DNA of 64,000 nt, from assembly GCA_964484065.1 (NCBI GenBank), contig CAZAEW010000011.1, forward strand, positions 11,761-75,760, given 5' to 3'. Both the position numbers and the translations under genes were made by a program. Below the pieces are notes generated by a model, which was given only the letters and a program-made list of their open reading frames with translations, did not search any database and was not told the DNA's origin. Each line of letters begins with the position of its first letter. The first letter of the stretch is position 1. Below, one piece after another: positions 16,586-25,450 of this stretch. This DNA is from JAEVLT01 sp964484065 (lineage in GTDB: Bacteria > Bacillota > Bacilli > Bacillales > Cytobacillaceae).

Positions 16586-17860
16586 ATGAGTCAACAGTTG
16601 GATCAAAAAGAAGAAAAAGCCTTTAATGTAGATGATATCATCATCGCCAGCCACACCATTAAGGATGTCATTTCTCCAACACCTTTACAATATAATGCTT
16701 TGCTATCTGAACGGTATAACTGCCATGTCTATTTAAAACGGGAGGACCTGCAAAGCGTTCGTTCTTTTAAAATCCGCGGCGCCTACAACCGGATTAAACG
16801 ATTAAGTGAGGAAGAAGTAAAAAACGGAATTATTTGTGCAAGTGCGGGAAATCATGCTCAAGGCGTAGCCTACTCCTGTCATCTGTTGAAAATTAACGGA
16901 AAGATCTTCATGCCGATTACGACTCCAAAACAAAAAGTTAACCAAGTAAAGTTTTGGGGCAGGGATGATATTGAAATTGTTTTGGTTGGAGACACATTTG
17001 ATGATGCCTATGTAGAGGCCGTGAAGTGCTGCGAGTTAGAGAATCGTACCTTTATTCATCCGTTTGATGATGTTGAGGTTGTTGCCGGACAAGGGACAAT
17101 CGCGGTTGAGTTGTTAGATGCTTGTCAGGAAAAAATTGATTATGTTTTTGGCGCTATTGGCGGCGGAGGGCTCATGTCCGGTGTCGGCACATATATGAAA
17201 AACTTTTCTCCGGAAACCAAGTTAATTGGTGTTGAGCCTGAAGGAGCGCCAGGAATGAAAGAATCGTTCCTGCACGGAGAAGTTACAACTCTTGATTCAA
17301 TTGATCCGTTTGTGGACGGAGCAGCCGTGAAGACAGTTGGGTCGCTGACCTATCAAATTTGCAAAGAAATTATTGATGATATCGTCGTGGTTCCGGAAGG
17401 AAAAGTTTGTACAACACTCTTAGCTTTATATAATGAAAATGCCATCGTAGCTGAACCAACTGGGGCCTTATCGGTAGCGGCTTTGGATGCCTATGCAGAC
17501 AAAATTAAAGGAAAAACGGTTGTCTGCATCATTAGCGGAGGAAACAATGATATCGGACGGATGCAGGAAATCAAAGAGCGTTCAATGATTTACGAAGGAC
17601 TGCAGCATTACTTCATTGTGCAATTTCCGCAGCGTCCGGGCGCATTGCGCGAGTTTTTGCTGGATGTTCTTGGACCAAATGATGATATTACCCGCTTTGA
17701 ATATACGAAAAAGAATAATAAAGACAGCGGACCAGCTTTGGTCGGTATTGAACTGAAAGACAAAGAAGATTATTATCCGTTGATTGAGCGGATCAAAAAC
17801 AAAGGATTTTTCTACAAAGAAGTTCTGAAAGACAGCACTTTATTCCAGATGCTCATTTAA
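16586..17860 (+). CDS. ilvA: threonine ammonia-lyase (biosynthetic)
   Basis: 424-residue PLP enzyme making 2-oxobutanoate from threonine, the first step of isoleucine synthesis. The PLP lysine lies in SVRSFKIRGAYNR; other motifs are SAGNHAQGVAYSC, the phosphate-binding GAIGGGGLMSG, and the C-terminal ACT-like regulatory domain (about 335-424, FPQRPGALREFLLDVLGPNDDI). The length matches B. subtilis IlvA. ATG after AGGAGGTTGTTTTAAC. Expression is governed by the Ile T-box, and allosteric feedback through the ACT domain is expected. Confidence 0.97.
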   Translation: MSQQLDQKEEKAFNVDDIIIASHTIKDVISPTPLQYNALLSERYNCHVYLKREDLQSVRSFKIRGAYNRIKRLSEEEVKNGIICASAGNHAQGVAYSCHLLKINGKIFMPITTPKQKVNQVKFWGRDDIEIVLVGDTFDDAYVEAVKCCELENRTFIHPFDDVEVVAGQGTIAVELLDACQEKIDYVFGAIGGGGLMSGVGTYMKNFSPETKLIGVEPEGAPGMKESFLHGEVTTLDSIDPFVDGAAVKTVGSLTYQICKEIIDDIVVVPEGKVCTTLLALYNENAIVAEPTGALSVAALDAYADKIKGKTVVCIISGGNNDIGRMQEIKERSMIYEGLQHYFIVQFPQRPGALREFLLDVLGPNDDITRFEYTKKNNKDSGPALVGIELKDKEDYYPLIERIKNKGFFYKEVLKDSTLFQMLI

Positions 17861-17870
17861 TAACCTTTTA

Positions 17871-17898
17871 TAAAAGACGGGGAAAACCCCGTCTTTTA
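17871..17898. terminator. bidirectional terminator between ilvA and ykuK-like gene
   Basis: AAAAGACGGGG / CCCCGTCTTTT with a 4-A loop; U-rich in both directions. The minus-strand gene ends inside it. Confidence 0.85.
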
Positions 17899-18429
17899 CT
17901 TTGTAAATCGATTGGCATAGCTGGATGCCACAAAGGCTTCCGGTTTAATCTTCGGTTCAAATCCCGTCAGTCCAATCCGCATAACCATTTCTTCGACAAA
18001 TTCTCTTGTCTTATTCCGCTTACCGGACCCTATATCCAAATGCCCCTCCAATTTAAACGTTGCCCCCTGATAAATATTCGGAAGAACGATTTCGATCATT
18101 TCATTTATTTTTTCTTCCGAAAACAGGCTGACAATTTCTTCCGTTAAGGATGTTTCAAGAGAAATCCGCTCGTGTAAGTAATTCATTCTTCGATAGACAA
18201 TGAACTTTCGAATACATGCCCATGCACCTTTACCCTCATTTTGGATCACAATACCTGTAATAAACACTGTTTTCGTTTCATGAACTTGTGAATCGGTTCC
18301 GACCATTAGCCGGAAGTTTCCGCATGGATTCAATTTCATAAAATGAATAATGCGATTAAAAACCTCACTGAATGTCATTCCGCTTTCTTGCAAGTTATGA
18401 AACCGTTCGTGGTCAATTTGATTTTTCAC
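17896..18429 (-). CDS. YkuK-like (DUF458) RNase H-fold protein
   Basis: 177 residues, DUF458 family, predicted ribonuclease H-like fold. Family features seen are MVGTDSQVHETKTVFITGIVI, YLHERISLETSLT, an acidic HLDIGSGKRNKTREFVEEMV segment and the C-terminal IKPEAFVASSYANRFTK. Homologues such as B. subtilis YkuK have no demonstrated substrate. Start is GTG at 18429 with AGGTGATGAG upstream. Monocistronic, convergent with ilvA. Confidence 0.85.
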   Translation of the reverse strand: MKNQIDHERFHNLQESGMTFSEVFNRIIHFMKLNPCGNFRLMVGTDSQVHETKTVFITGIVIQNEGKGAWACIRKFIVYRRMNYLHERISLETSLTEEIVSLFSEEKINEMIEIVLPNIYQGATFKLEGHLDIGSGKRNKTREFVEEMVMRIGLTGFEPKIKPEAFVASSYANRFTK

Positions 18430-18837
18430 CTCATCACCTGCATCTGATCCCCTTACTTGAATTCGTTTTCAGTTATATAATGTTTTGTATAAACGAAATC
18501 CTTTTTCAAACGATAGTTAATTTATTATATTTAGTTGAATAGGAGTTGTTGTTATTTTTTTCTATGAAAGGGGCAGAGCTGCGCAAAAGTCATGTTGTTT
18601 TAACCAACCAAAGTGAGGAACAATTTCTTCTTCTTCTTTGAAAAGGTTTAACTTTGCTCCGCTCACACCGCCTTTATTATGCTGGTGTATTGCTCATACA
18701 TGTTTTTTTCTATACATGGATTTGTAGTTTAAATTCCTGTAAGTTTTTAAAATCCATTCCCATCAATAGACTGTCAGAATTCGATTATCGGCAGAAACTT
18801 TTAGTGGAAATGATGGCTATAGAGAGGGTTTTATACG
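18430..18837. other. 408-base gap, no supported feature
   Basis: Separates the divergent YkuK-like and acetyltransferase genes. I see only short reading frames without ribosome sites, and no clear hairpin or riboswitch. Promoters for both flanking genes should lie here but none is convincing by eye. Confidence 0.5.
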
Positions 18838-19620
18838 ATGAATGAAGTAAACCATTTATTTCGAAAAAGAATTGGGCTCGGTTTGAATGAACACATTCAT
18901 TTTGATATGCTTGGAAGCATATTAAAGAAAACAGCAGCTTCCATACCATTTGAAAATTTATCGATCATTTCAGGAACAACAGGAGATGCTGCAAAAGATA
19001 ATCTAATCCACAAAATCCTTATTAAAAACGAAGGTGGGCTGTGCTACGAATTAAATCCGCTTCTCTATTATTTTTTAGTTGAAAATGGTTTTGAAGCAAA
19101 TTTAGTCCGCGGAGTTGTTTTTAATCAGCAAATCCAAAACTGGAGTGAAACAGGGAGGACACATACAGCTATAGTCTTGAAACATAATCAGCAATCTTAC
19201 TTGATCGATACCGGATTTGGTTTGAAATTACCTTTAATTCCTGTTCCATTAAATGGAGGTATCGTTTCTTCAAATACCGGAGATTTTCAAGTCAGCAAAA
19301 TAGAACACTGTGATGGAGACTACATTTTTAAAATGAAACTAAAAGATCATGAAGAAGATTGGCAGCCAGGTTATGTGTTTGACTCCATGCATCCGATTAA
19401 GAATTCCTGCGAATTAACAGAAATCGGGAGCATTATTTGTGAGCACCCTAGCTCTTCTTTTAATAAAAGTCCCTTAATTACACGCTTAACAAACAACGGT
19501 TATATGATTTTGACCAGAACTTCCTTTACACACTCAGAAAATGGCCAAGTGACAAAAGAAACCTTTGATCGAGACCGCTTTAAAGAAATGGCAAGAGTAC
19601 ATTTCGGATTATTTTGCTAA
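18838..19620 (+). CDS. nat: arylamine N-acetyltransferase
   Basis: 260 residues. Transfers acetyl groups from acetyl-CoA to arylamines, hydroxylamines or hydrazines. The catalytic triad is visible: Cys69 in EGGLCYE, His109 in GRTHTAI and Asp124 in LIDTGFG, with spacing typical of the family. RxPFEN-like ASIPFENLSI lies near residue 40. ATG after AGAGAGGG. It stands alone upstream of the desaturase operon and has no obvious pathway partner here. Confidence 0.93.
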   Translation: MNEVNHLFRKRIGLGLNEHIHFDMLGSILKKTAASIPFENLSIISGTTGDAAKDNLIHKILIKNEGGLCYELNPLLYYFLVENGFEANLVRGVVFNQQIQNWSETGRTHTAIVLKHNQQSYLIDTGFGLKLPLIPVPLNGGIVSSNTGDFQVSKIEHCDGDYIFKMKLKDHEEDWQPGYVFDSMHPIKNSCELTEIGSIICEHPSSSFNKSPLITRLTNNGYMILTRTSFTHSENGQVTKETFDRDRFKEMARVHFGLFC

Positions 19621-19650
19621 AAAGGGAACTTCTCATCCTTTCTAACGATA

Positions 19651-19678
19651 TGACATTTATCATGTTGTAAACATGACA
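19651..19678 (+). promoter_or_regulatory. probable DesR operator upstream of des
   Basis: Perfect inverted repeat TCATGT-tgtaa-ACATGA (19660-19676) inside a longer symmetric stretch with TGACAT at 19651 and ATGACA at 19673. It ends nine bases before the -35 box, the position expected for an activator. Assignment to DesR is by context. Confidence 0.6.
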
Positions 19679-19686
19679 CCTGCTAC

Positions 19687-19715
19687 TTACAGAATTTTAT
19701 TTTTTTCACTATAAT
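19687..19715 (+). promoter_or_regulatory. des promoter
   Basis: TTACAG, 17-base spacer, TATAAT. The weak -35 box fits a promoter needing an activator. Confidence 0.65.
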
Positions 19716-19750
19716 TCAATCTATAATCTAAAAAAGAAAAGGATAGGAAT

Positions 19751-20773
19751 ATGACATTAAAGAACATAAGGGAACGGATTTCCAAGTTTGAAAAATCATC
19801 AACAAAGACTAGTATATGGCAGTTAATCAACACACTTGTGCCTTTTTTTCTGCTCTGGTACATTGCCTATCAATGCCTATCAATTTCGTATATTTTAACG
19901 ATTGTGATATCCATTATTAACGCGGGTTTTTTAGTACGCATTTTCATCATTTTTCACGATAGTTGTCACCATTCATTTTTTAAAAGCAGACGTGCCAATA
20001 AAATTATTGGTACATTAACGGGAGTATTGACACTATTTCCATACGATCAATGGGCACACGATCATGCTGTTCATCACGCCACAAGCAGCAACCTAAATAA
20101 ACGGGGAACAGGGGATTTGTGGATTATGACAGTAGACGAATACTTATCGTCTTCGACCTTGCAAAAAATCGCTTACCGTTTGTATCGAAACCCAATCATC
20201 ATGTTTGGATTGGGACCGATTTATCAATTTCTCCTTAAAAACCGCTTCAATCGCAAAGGGGCGCGAAAAAAGGAACGATTGAATACGTATCTGACAAACA
20301 TCTTCATTGTTATTCTAATCAGCGTTCTCTGCTGGGCAATTGGCTGGCAATCCTTCTTACTTGTCCAAGCACCCATTTTTCTCGTGTCGGGGTCCGCAGG
20401 GATTTGGCTTTTTTATGTGCAGCATACATTTGAGGATTCGTATTTTGAAAATGAAGGCAACTGGGATTATGTTAAGGCTGCCGTTCAAGGAAGCTCTTTT
20501 TATAAATTGCCGAAGGTGCTGCAGTGGTTGACAGGGAACATTGGATACCATCATGTTCACCACTTAAGTCCAAGAGTGCCAAATTACAAGCTTGCAGCAG
20601 CTCATGATGCAGCTCCTCCGCTGCAAAACGTCCCAACGATTACCCTTTTTAACAGTTTAAACTGTTTGCGGTTCCATTTATGGGATGAGGAAGCAAAAAA
20701 ATTCATAGGATTTAAAAACATCAAAGCTCACTCAAAACGAGCATTTTCAGTCAAAATGAAGACTGAAAGCTAA
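19751..20773 (+). CDS. des: membrane phospholipid desaturase
   Basis: 340-residue integral membrane di-iron desaturase that introduces double bonds into membrane acyl chains after cold shock. Three histidine boxes are visible: HDSCHH (about residue 73), HDHAVHH (about 106) and HHVHH (about 276). Hydrophobic segments lie at about 25-65 and 180-225. The next two genes encode a DesK/DesR pair and the promoter carries a palindromic operator, the same arrangement as in B. subtilis. ATG after AAAAGGATAGGAAT. Confidence 0.95.
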   Translation: MTLKNIRERISKFEKSSTKTSIWQLINTLVPFFLLWYIAYQCLSISYILTIVISIINAGFLVRIFIIFHDSCHHSFFKSRRANKIIGTLTGVLTLFPYDQWAHDHAVHHATSSNLNKRGTGDLWIMTVDEYLSSSTLQKIAYRLYRNPIIMFGLGPIYQFLLKNRFNRKGARKKERLNTYLTNIFIVILISVLCWAIGWQSFLLVQAPIFLVSGSAGIWLFYVQHTFEDSYFENEGNWDYVKAAVQGSSFYKLPKVLQWLTGNIGYHHVHHLSPRVPNYKLAAAHDAAPPLQNVPTITLFNSLNCLRFHLWDEEAKKFIGFKNIKAHSKRAFSVKMKTES

Positions 20774-20793
20774 CCATCATAATTGTATTTTCA

Positions 20794-20828
20794 GGCTCCT
20801 CTTCCTATTATTAATTATAAGAGGAGCC
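20794..20828 (+). terminator. hairpin after des
   Basis: GGCTCCTCTT / AAGAGGAGCC stem with only a weak T tail (ATTTAC), so some read-through into desK is possible. Confidence 0.6.
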
Positions 20829-20888
20829 ATTTACATGTTAAAATAATGGTAACAATAGAATGGCTAAAATTAAAACGAGGTTCCATAT

Positions 20889-22025
20889 ATGTTAAAAAGA
20901 TATTGGGGTTTATTAAAAGGGACGGGGATATCGCCCTATATTTGGACCATTTTATCGATATTGCCCTTTTACTTTATATTTCTTTCTCCTTCAAATCTTG
21001 TGAAAATAATCGGAATTATTCTGACGCTTTTTTTCTTCCTTTTTTACAGGTTTGCTTATTTTTCTATGGGGTGGACGATTTATTTATGGACATCCATCCT
21101 TATCATGATATCTGTTGCTTCAACCATTATGTTCAGTTATGTGTATTTCGCTTTTTTTCTTGCGTACTTTATTGGTAATATCAAAAATCGAATGGCTTTT
21201 GTGGTACTTTACTTTATTCATTTGATCATGTCAGCTGCTGCGATCAATTACAAGATCCTTTTGCAGGAACCATTTTACTTAAAACAGCTTCCATTTGTGT
21301 TGATCATCTTTATCAGTGTCATCCTTCTGCCGTTTAGCCTCAGGTTCCGAAAAGAGCGGGGGCAGCTTGTTGAAAAACTGGAAGATGCCAACAAACGGAT
21401 TGCAGAACTCGTCAAGCAGGAAGAGCGGCAGAGAATTGCCCGCGATCTTCATGATACACTTGGGCAAAAGCTATCTCTTATTGGTCTAAAGAGCGATTTA
21501 GCACGGAGACTGGTCTATAAAGATCCGGAGCAAGCCAAAGCGGAATTAAAAGATGTCCAGCAAACAGCCAGAACTGCCTTAAATGAAGTGAGAAAAATGG
21601 TAGCGAATATGCGCGGCATTCGTCTGAAAGATGAGCTTGTCCGTGTAAAAGAGTTATTAAAAGCAGCCCAAATTACGCTTGTTTCCGAAGCAGAGATTTC
21701 TTTATCAAATGTATCCCTGTTAACGGAAAATATTCTTAGCATGTGTTTAAAAGAGGCAGTGACAAATATCGTGAAACATAGCGGTGCAACAACCTGTTAT
21801 CTTCATTTTGAACAAACACCAAGTGAAACCATCATTAAAGTTCGTGACAATGGAATTTCGGGTGTCAATAATGAAGCTCTCAGCCGTGGCAGCGGATTGA
21901 TTGGCATGCGTGAAAGGCTGGAATTTGTAAACGGCAGCTTAGAAATTGTAGCTAATGAGGGAACGATGTTGATTATAAAGGTGCCAAATACTGTAAAGAT
22001 AGCAAGAGAGGAGGGGACAAGATGA
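20889..22025 (+). CDS. desK: thermosensor histidine kinase DesK
   Basis: 378 residues. Four to five membrane helices occupy residues 14-150 and sense membrane thickness or fluidity. The HisKA_3 domain has His188 in RIARDLHDTLGQKL, the same residue number as B. subtilis DesK, and an HPK7-type HATPase with VRDNG and GSGLIGMRERL follows. The connecting coiled coil is KERGQLVEKLEDANKRI. The ribosome site AACGAGG is weak. It overlaps desR by four bases. Confidence 0.95.
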   Translation: MLKRYWGLLKGTGISPYIWTILSILPFYFIFLSPSNLVKIIGIILTLFFFLFYRFAYFSMGWTIYLWTSILIMISVASTIMFSYVYFAFFLAYFIGNIKNRMAFVVLYFIHLIMSAAAINYKILLQEPFYLKQLPFVLIIFISVILLPFSLRFRKERGQLVEKLEDANKRIAELVKQEERQRIARDLHDTLGQKLSLIGLKSDLARRLVYKDPEQAKAELKDVQQTARTALNEVRKMVANMRGIRLKDELVRVKELLKAAQITLVSEAEISLSNVSLLTENILSMCLKEAVTNIVKHSGATTCYLHFEQTPSETIIKVRDNGISGVNNEALSRGSGLIGMRERLEFVNGSLEIVANEGTMLIIKVPNTVKIAREEGTR

Positions 22026-22621
22026 TTCGAATTGTCATTGCAGAAGATCAGCGAATGTTATTAGGGGCATTGGGATCTTTACTGAATTTGGAAGAAGATA
22101 TGGAAGTAGTCGGTCAGGCCTGCAACGGGGAAGAGGCTATTGCACTTGTTGGAAAGTTTCAGCCGGATGTATGTATTATGGATATTGAAATGCCCGAAAA
22201 AAATGGTCTTGAAGCCGCAGAAGAATTAAAAGGCAAAGGGTGCAAAGTCATCATTTTAACAACATTTGCTCGGTCAGGATATTTTCAGCGGGCCATAAAG
22301 GCAGGCGTCAGCGGATACTTGTTAAAAGACAGTCCAAGCGAAGAATTAGCAAATTCGATCCGCAGCGTCGTTTCCGGGAAAAGAATTTTTGCACCGGAAC
22401 TGATGGATGATGTATACAGTGAGGAGAACCCGCTGACCGAGAGGGAAATGGACATCTTAGAACTAGTCGCCGATGGAAAAAACACCAAAGAGATTGCCAG
22501 CCAGTTAAGCATCACATATGGAACGGTACGGAATTATATCTCGACGATTATGGAAAAGCTTGGTGTATCAAACCGAATTGAAGCCATTACCCAATTCAAA
22601 GAAAAAGGCTGGTTTAAATAG
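22022..22621 (+). CDS. desR: response regulator DesR
   Basis: 199-residue NarL-type regulator that activates des when phosphorylated by DesK. The receiver has Asp54 in CIMDIEMPEKNG; the C-terminal LuxR-type helix-turn-helix is complete (LTEREMDILELVADGKNTKEIA and VRNYISTIMEKL). Its start overlaps the desK stop as ATGA. A terminator follows at 22647. Confidence 0.95.
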   Translation: MIRIVIAEDQRMLLGALGSLLNLEEDMEVVGQACNGEEAIALVGKFQPDVCIMDIEMPEKNGLEAAEELKGKGCKVIILTTFARSGYFQRAIKAGVSGYLLKDSPSEELANSIRSVVSGKRIFAPELMDDVYSEENPLTEREMDILELVADGKNTKEIASQLSITYGTVRNYISTIMEKLGVSNRIEAITQFKEKGWFK

Positions 22622-22646
22622 GTTTTACTATTATAACTGTTTTTCT

Positions 22647-22677
22647 AAAACCTTTTCCCTTTGTGAAAAGGTTTTTT
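22647..22677 (+). terminator. terminator of desKR
   Basis: AAAACCTTTTC / GAAAAGGTTTT followed by T residues. Confidence 0.8.
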
Positions 22678-22842
22678 GCATATCGAAAATGTGACAATTT
22701 AAGAACTTTTTTCGCAAAATAATGATTTATAAGGATGGAATCGTTATTTTTATGTTAATAATGAGAAATATAGTGAAACTTCCATCAGTGGGTGTCTTAC
22801 TGCCCGTTAATGCGGGATAAATGTATTTGAAGGAAGATGGTA

Positions 22843-23727
22843 ATGTCAAAACTTACATCCGTGGTTTTATGCAGCACGTTACTTAGTCTTACGCTTGCAG
22901 GATGCAGCAGCCAAAAATCCCAAACAGAAATGAATTTACAGCTGAACCAAGTCGCTCTCTCAGAAAAATCTGTCTATGCTAAAAATGCAGCAGTGCCAAA
23001 TGGCAAGCAGATTTACAAACCCAATCGTATCCAACTGGCAAAAAGGCCTGAACAAACAAAGCGATCAGCTAATTTGACGAGTGAAACGGTTCAGCCAGAT
23101 TCCAAAGACACTAAAACAAAAAAAATGATAACAGCTGCTGCTCAGCCTGACAGTATACCGGTTCTTGTCAATAAAAAGAACAAACTCCCAGATAGTTATA
23201 AACCTGGGGATCTCATTTATACCGACATTCCCTTTATTTTTAAGGAGAAATCGGAAAAAAGAAAAATGAGAAAGGAAGCTGCCGCAGCTATTGAAAGTTT
23301 ATTTTCAGCAGGCAAGGAGCAGGGAATTCGTCTTTTAGGTGTTTCTGCGTATCGCTCATATGAAGATCAAGTATCGGTATTTAATTCCTATGTAAAAAAA
23401 GATGGTTTTGAAAAGGCAATGACCTACAGCGCCGTGCCCGGTACAAGTGAACATGAAACAGGACTGGCTATCGATGTTACAGGAGGTTCAGGGCGATGTC
23501 CAGCCCAAGACTGTTTCGGGAATACAAAAGAGGCCGGCTGGCTTCAAGAACATGCTGCCGACTATGGTTTCATCGTCCGCTATCCAAAGGGGAAAGAAGT
23601 TATCACCGGATATAAATATGAGCCGTGGCATCTGCGCTATGTCGGGACTCAAATCGCGAAAGATATTATGTCCCGTGGCATAACACTTGAAGAATATTAT
23701 CATTCTGAACCAGTAACCAACCAATGA
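22843..23727 (+). CDS. VanY-type D-alanyl-D-alanine carboxypeptidase lipoprotein
   Basis: About 294 residues. The N-terminal signal ends in the lipobox LAGC, so the protein is exported and anchored to the membrane. After a linker of about 90 residues, a VanY (M15B) domain shows SAYRSYEDQ, the zinc-ligand segment GTSEHETGLAIDV, and EPWHLRYVG. Such enzymes remove the terminal D-Ala from peptidoglycan stem peptides; B. subtilis YodJ is a comparable lipoprotein. ATG 22843 is six bases after GGAAG; ATG 22837 is less well spaced. Confidence 0.9.
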   Translation: MSKLTSVVLCSTLLSLTLAGCSSQKSQTEMNLQLNQVALSEKSVYAKNAAVPNGKQIYKPNRIQLAKRPEQTKRSANLTSETVQPDSKDTKTKKMITAAAQPDSIPVLVNKKNKLPDSYKPGDLIYTDIPFIFKEKSEKRKMRKEAAAAIESLFSAGKEQGIRLLGVSAYRSYEDQVSVFNSYVKKDGFEKAMTYSAVPGTSEHETGLAIDVTGGSGRCPAQDCFGNTKEAGWLQEHAADYGFIVRYPKGKEVITGYKYEPWHLRYVGTQIAKDIMSRGITLEEYYHSEPVTNQ

Positions 23728-23751
23728 AAACATAATTTAGGGGAGAGAATA

Positions 23752-23964
23752 ATGACTGATACGAATATTCAATTAGGAAAAATATATATGGTTGAAACAG
23801 AAGATGGACAAACCCAGACGCTTAGAGTCATCAATGAAACCCCTACCCATTATATTTTTTCCTCATCGGCTAATGACTTAGTCGAAGTGTTTCCAAAAGC
23901 AAAAAAAGAAATTTTGGGGATATATGAAATTAAAGAATGGTGCAAAGCACACCCTGAGGAATAA
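23752..23964 (+). CDS. small hypothetical protein
   Basis: 70 residues, unrecognised. Sequence alternates strand-like segments (KIYMVETEDGQTQTLRVI, HYIFSSSANDLVEVF) and ends in a short helix (YEIKEWCKAH), suggesting a compact beta-rich domain. ATG after AGGGGAGAGAAT. It follows the carboxypeptidase by 24 bases and shares its terminator, so they may form an operon. Confidence 0.7.
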   Translation: MTDTNIQLGKIYMVETEDGQTQTLRVINETPTHYIFSSSANDLVEVFPKAKKEILGIYEIKEWCKAHPEE

Positions 23965-23984
23965 CGTCATTTAATATGATAACG

Positions 23985-24025
23985 GCCGGCCTCAAACAGT
24001 TATAATTGTTTGAGGCCGGCTTTTT
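23985..24025 (+). terminator. strong terminator
   Basis: 14-bp perfect stem GCCGGCCTCAAACA / TGTTTGAGGCCGGC followed by five T. Confidence 0.9.
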
Positions 24026-24121
24026 GATTCTTTCACCATGTTGAAATGGCGAATGAGCGAAAGTTAATTGACAATTCCGTGAAATTCATTCGCATTTTTC
24101 AATCTTGCTGAGGTGTGATTT

Positions 24122-24150
24122 TTGACCTAACCTATGAAGAAGGATAAAAT
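24122..24150 (+). promoter_or_regulatory. sigma-A-like promoter of the rubrerythrin gene
   Basis: TTGACC, 17-base spacer, TAAAAT, leaving a leader of about 145 bases. Confidence 0.55.
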
Positions 24151-24209
24151 AAATTTAGTTACTGAAAATATTGGAAGGTACGATATTGAAAACAATGGTA
24201 CATAAATTT

Positions 24210-24226
24210 GTTCAACATCGTTGAAC
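24210..24226 (+). promoter_or_regulatory. perfect inverted repeat in the rubrerythrin leader
   Basis: GTTCAAC-atc-GTTGAAC, 7-bp arms with 3-base centre, between the promoter and the ATG. Candidate operator; it does not match the PerR or Fur consensus. Confidence 0.4.
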
Positions 24227-24300
24227 ATGATAAAGAATCGAATTCCGATTTTTGACGTAACTAATTTTTTAATCATCAATATGAAATGGGGGACCAGATT

Positions 24301-24729
24301 ATGGCAAATTTAAAAGGAACAAAAACAGCAGAAAACTTAAAGGCAGCATTTGCGGGAGAATCCCAAGCAAACCGCCGCTATTTATTCTTTGCTGAAAAAG
24401 CGGATACAGAAGGTGCTGAAGAGGTAGCAAGTCTGTTCCGGAACATCGCAAATGGGGAAACCAAACATGCCTTTGGCCACTTTGATACTTTACGAAATAA
24501 CGGTGAAGGTGACCCGGCAACAGGACTTCCAGTAGGAAATGTTAAAGAAATGCTTGCTTCCGCTATTGCAGGAGAAACCTATGAGTATACAGAAATGTAC
24601 CCTGGATTTGCGGCAACCGCCCGCGAAGAAGGATTCCCGGAAATTGGGGAATGGATGGAAGTTATGGCAAAAGCAGAACGCGTCCATGCACAGCGGTTCC
24701 AAAAATTACTTGATTCCTTAGAAGATTAA
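24301..24729 (+). CDS. rubrerythrin-like di-iron protein lacking rubredoxin domain
   Basis: 142 residues from ATG 24301 after GGGGGACC. Four-helix ferritin-like domain with paired iron motifs: GESQANRRY, GETKHAFGHFD, GETYEYTEMYPGFA and AERVHAQRF. The C-terminal rubredoxin CxxC pair found in classical rubrerythrin is absent, so the electron donor must be separate. Likely role: peroxide reduction or iron handling. The next gene is a DUF3501 protein, a common neighbour of such rubrerythrins. Confidence 0.92.
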   Translation: MANLKGTKTAENLKAAFAGESQANRRYLFFAEKADTEGAEEVASLFRNIANGETKHAFGHFDTLRNNGEGDPATGLPVGNVKEMLASAIAGETYEYTEMYPGFAATAREEGFPEIGEWMEVMAKAERVHAQRFQKLLDSLED

Positions 24730-24747
24730 AAATGGCAAACTAAAAAA

Positions 24748-24780
24748 GCCGTCCCTAAAATGATTGGGGACGGTTCGTTT
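24748..24780 (+). terminator. hairpin between rubrerythrin and DUF3501 genes
   Basis: CCGTCCC / GGGACGG stem with the weak tail TTCGTTT; probably attenuates rather than fully stops read-through. Confidence 0.55.
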
Positions 24781-24806
24781 ACTAACAAAAAAGAGGTGAG
24801 CAGCTG

Positions 24807-25394
24807 ATGTCAAAAACGATTACCCGCCAAGATTTAATACCATTAAATACATACAGGCAGGGACGGGATGAATATATTCAAAAAATGATCGCTTATAAGA
24901 ATAATCGCCGCGTCCGATTAGCGGATATTATTTCGTTATTATTTGAAAACCGGAATACTGTCCTTTTTCAAATTCAAGAACTGGTCAACAGTGAAGACCT
25001 CATCGATCCGAATGAATTAGATGAATATATTGAAATCTATAAAGGGATGCTTCCAAATGATAATGAATTATCAGCTACTCTTTTCATTGAACTGGACAAT
25101 CAAGAAAAGCTTGCCGATTTGCTCAAAGAATTAAAAGGGATCGAGCATCATTTAACCCTATTTATTGGAGATGAAGCAAATCAAGCTGTTTTTGAAGAAG
25201 TCCATGATGACCGTGAATTTACTACAAGTGTCCATTATTTGAAGTTCCCATTAACGCAGAAGGCAATAAATCTGCTCAACAGTATGGAAGCCGATTCACT
25301 TACTCTTACCCTGCGCTTAGATCATCCAAATCTGTCAGAACAGGTAACTTTACCTTCTGAATGTGTTAAAAGCCTGCAAAAAGACCTTTTGTAA
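24807..25394 (+). CDS. DUF3501 family protein
   Basis: 195 residues. The family signature is seen in an N-terminal region (LIPLNTYRQGRDEYIQ, RRVRLADIISLLFENRNTVLFQ), then LDEYIEIYKGMLP and ELSATLFIELDNQE. Function unknown; members often sit beside rubrerythrin, as here. ATG after AGAGGTGAGCAGCTG. Cytosolic, no metal motif that I can recognise. Confidence 0.8.
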   Translation: MSKTITRQDLIPLNTYRQGRDEYIQKMIAYKNNRRVRLADIISLLFENRNTVLFQIQELVNSEDLIDPNELDEYIEIYKGMLPNDNELSATLFIELDNQEKLADLLKELKGIEHHLTLFIGDEANQAVFEEVHDDREFTTSVHYLKFPLTQKAINLLNSMEADSLTLTLRLDHPNLSEQVTLPSECVKSLQKDLL

Positions 25395-25395
25395 G

Positions 25396-25450
25396 AAATA
25401 AATAAAGAAAAATACATGGCTTAGAGCCATGTATTTTTCTTTATTTATTT
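25396..25450. terminator. very long bidirectional terminator hairpin
   Basis: About 26 bp of perfect pairing around TACATGGCT-tag-AGCCATGTA. It ends the DUF3501 transcript and overlaps the 3' end of the convergent 41-aa gene. Confidence 0.85.

Noticed and set aside
18654..18845. 63-codon plus-strand ORF before the acetyltransferase gene
   Set aside because: No ribosome site, no family resemblance, and it overlaps the nat start.
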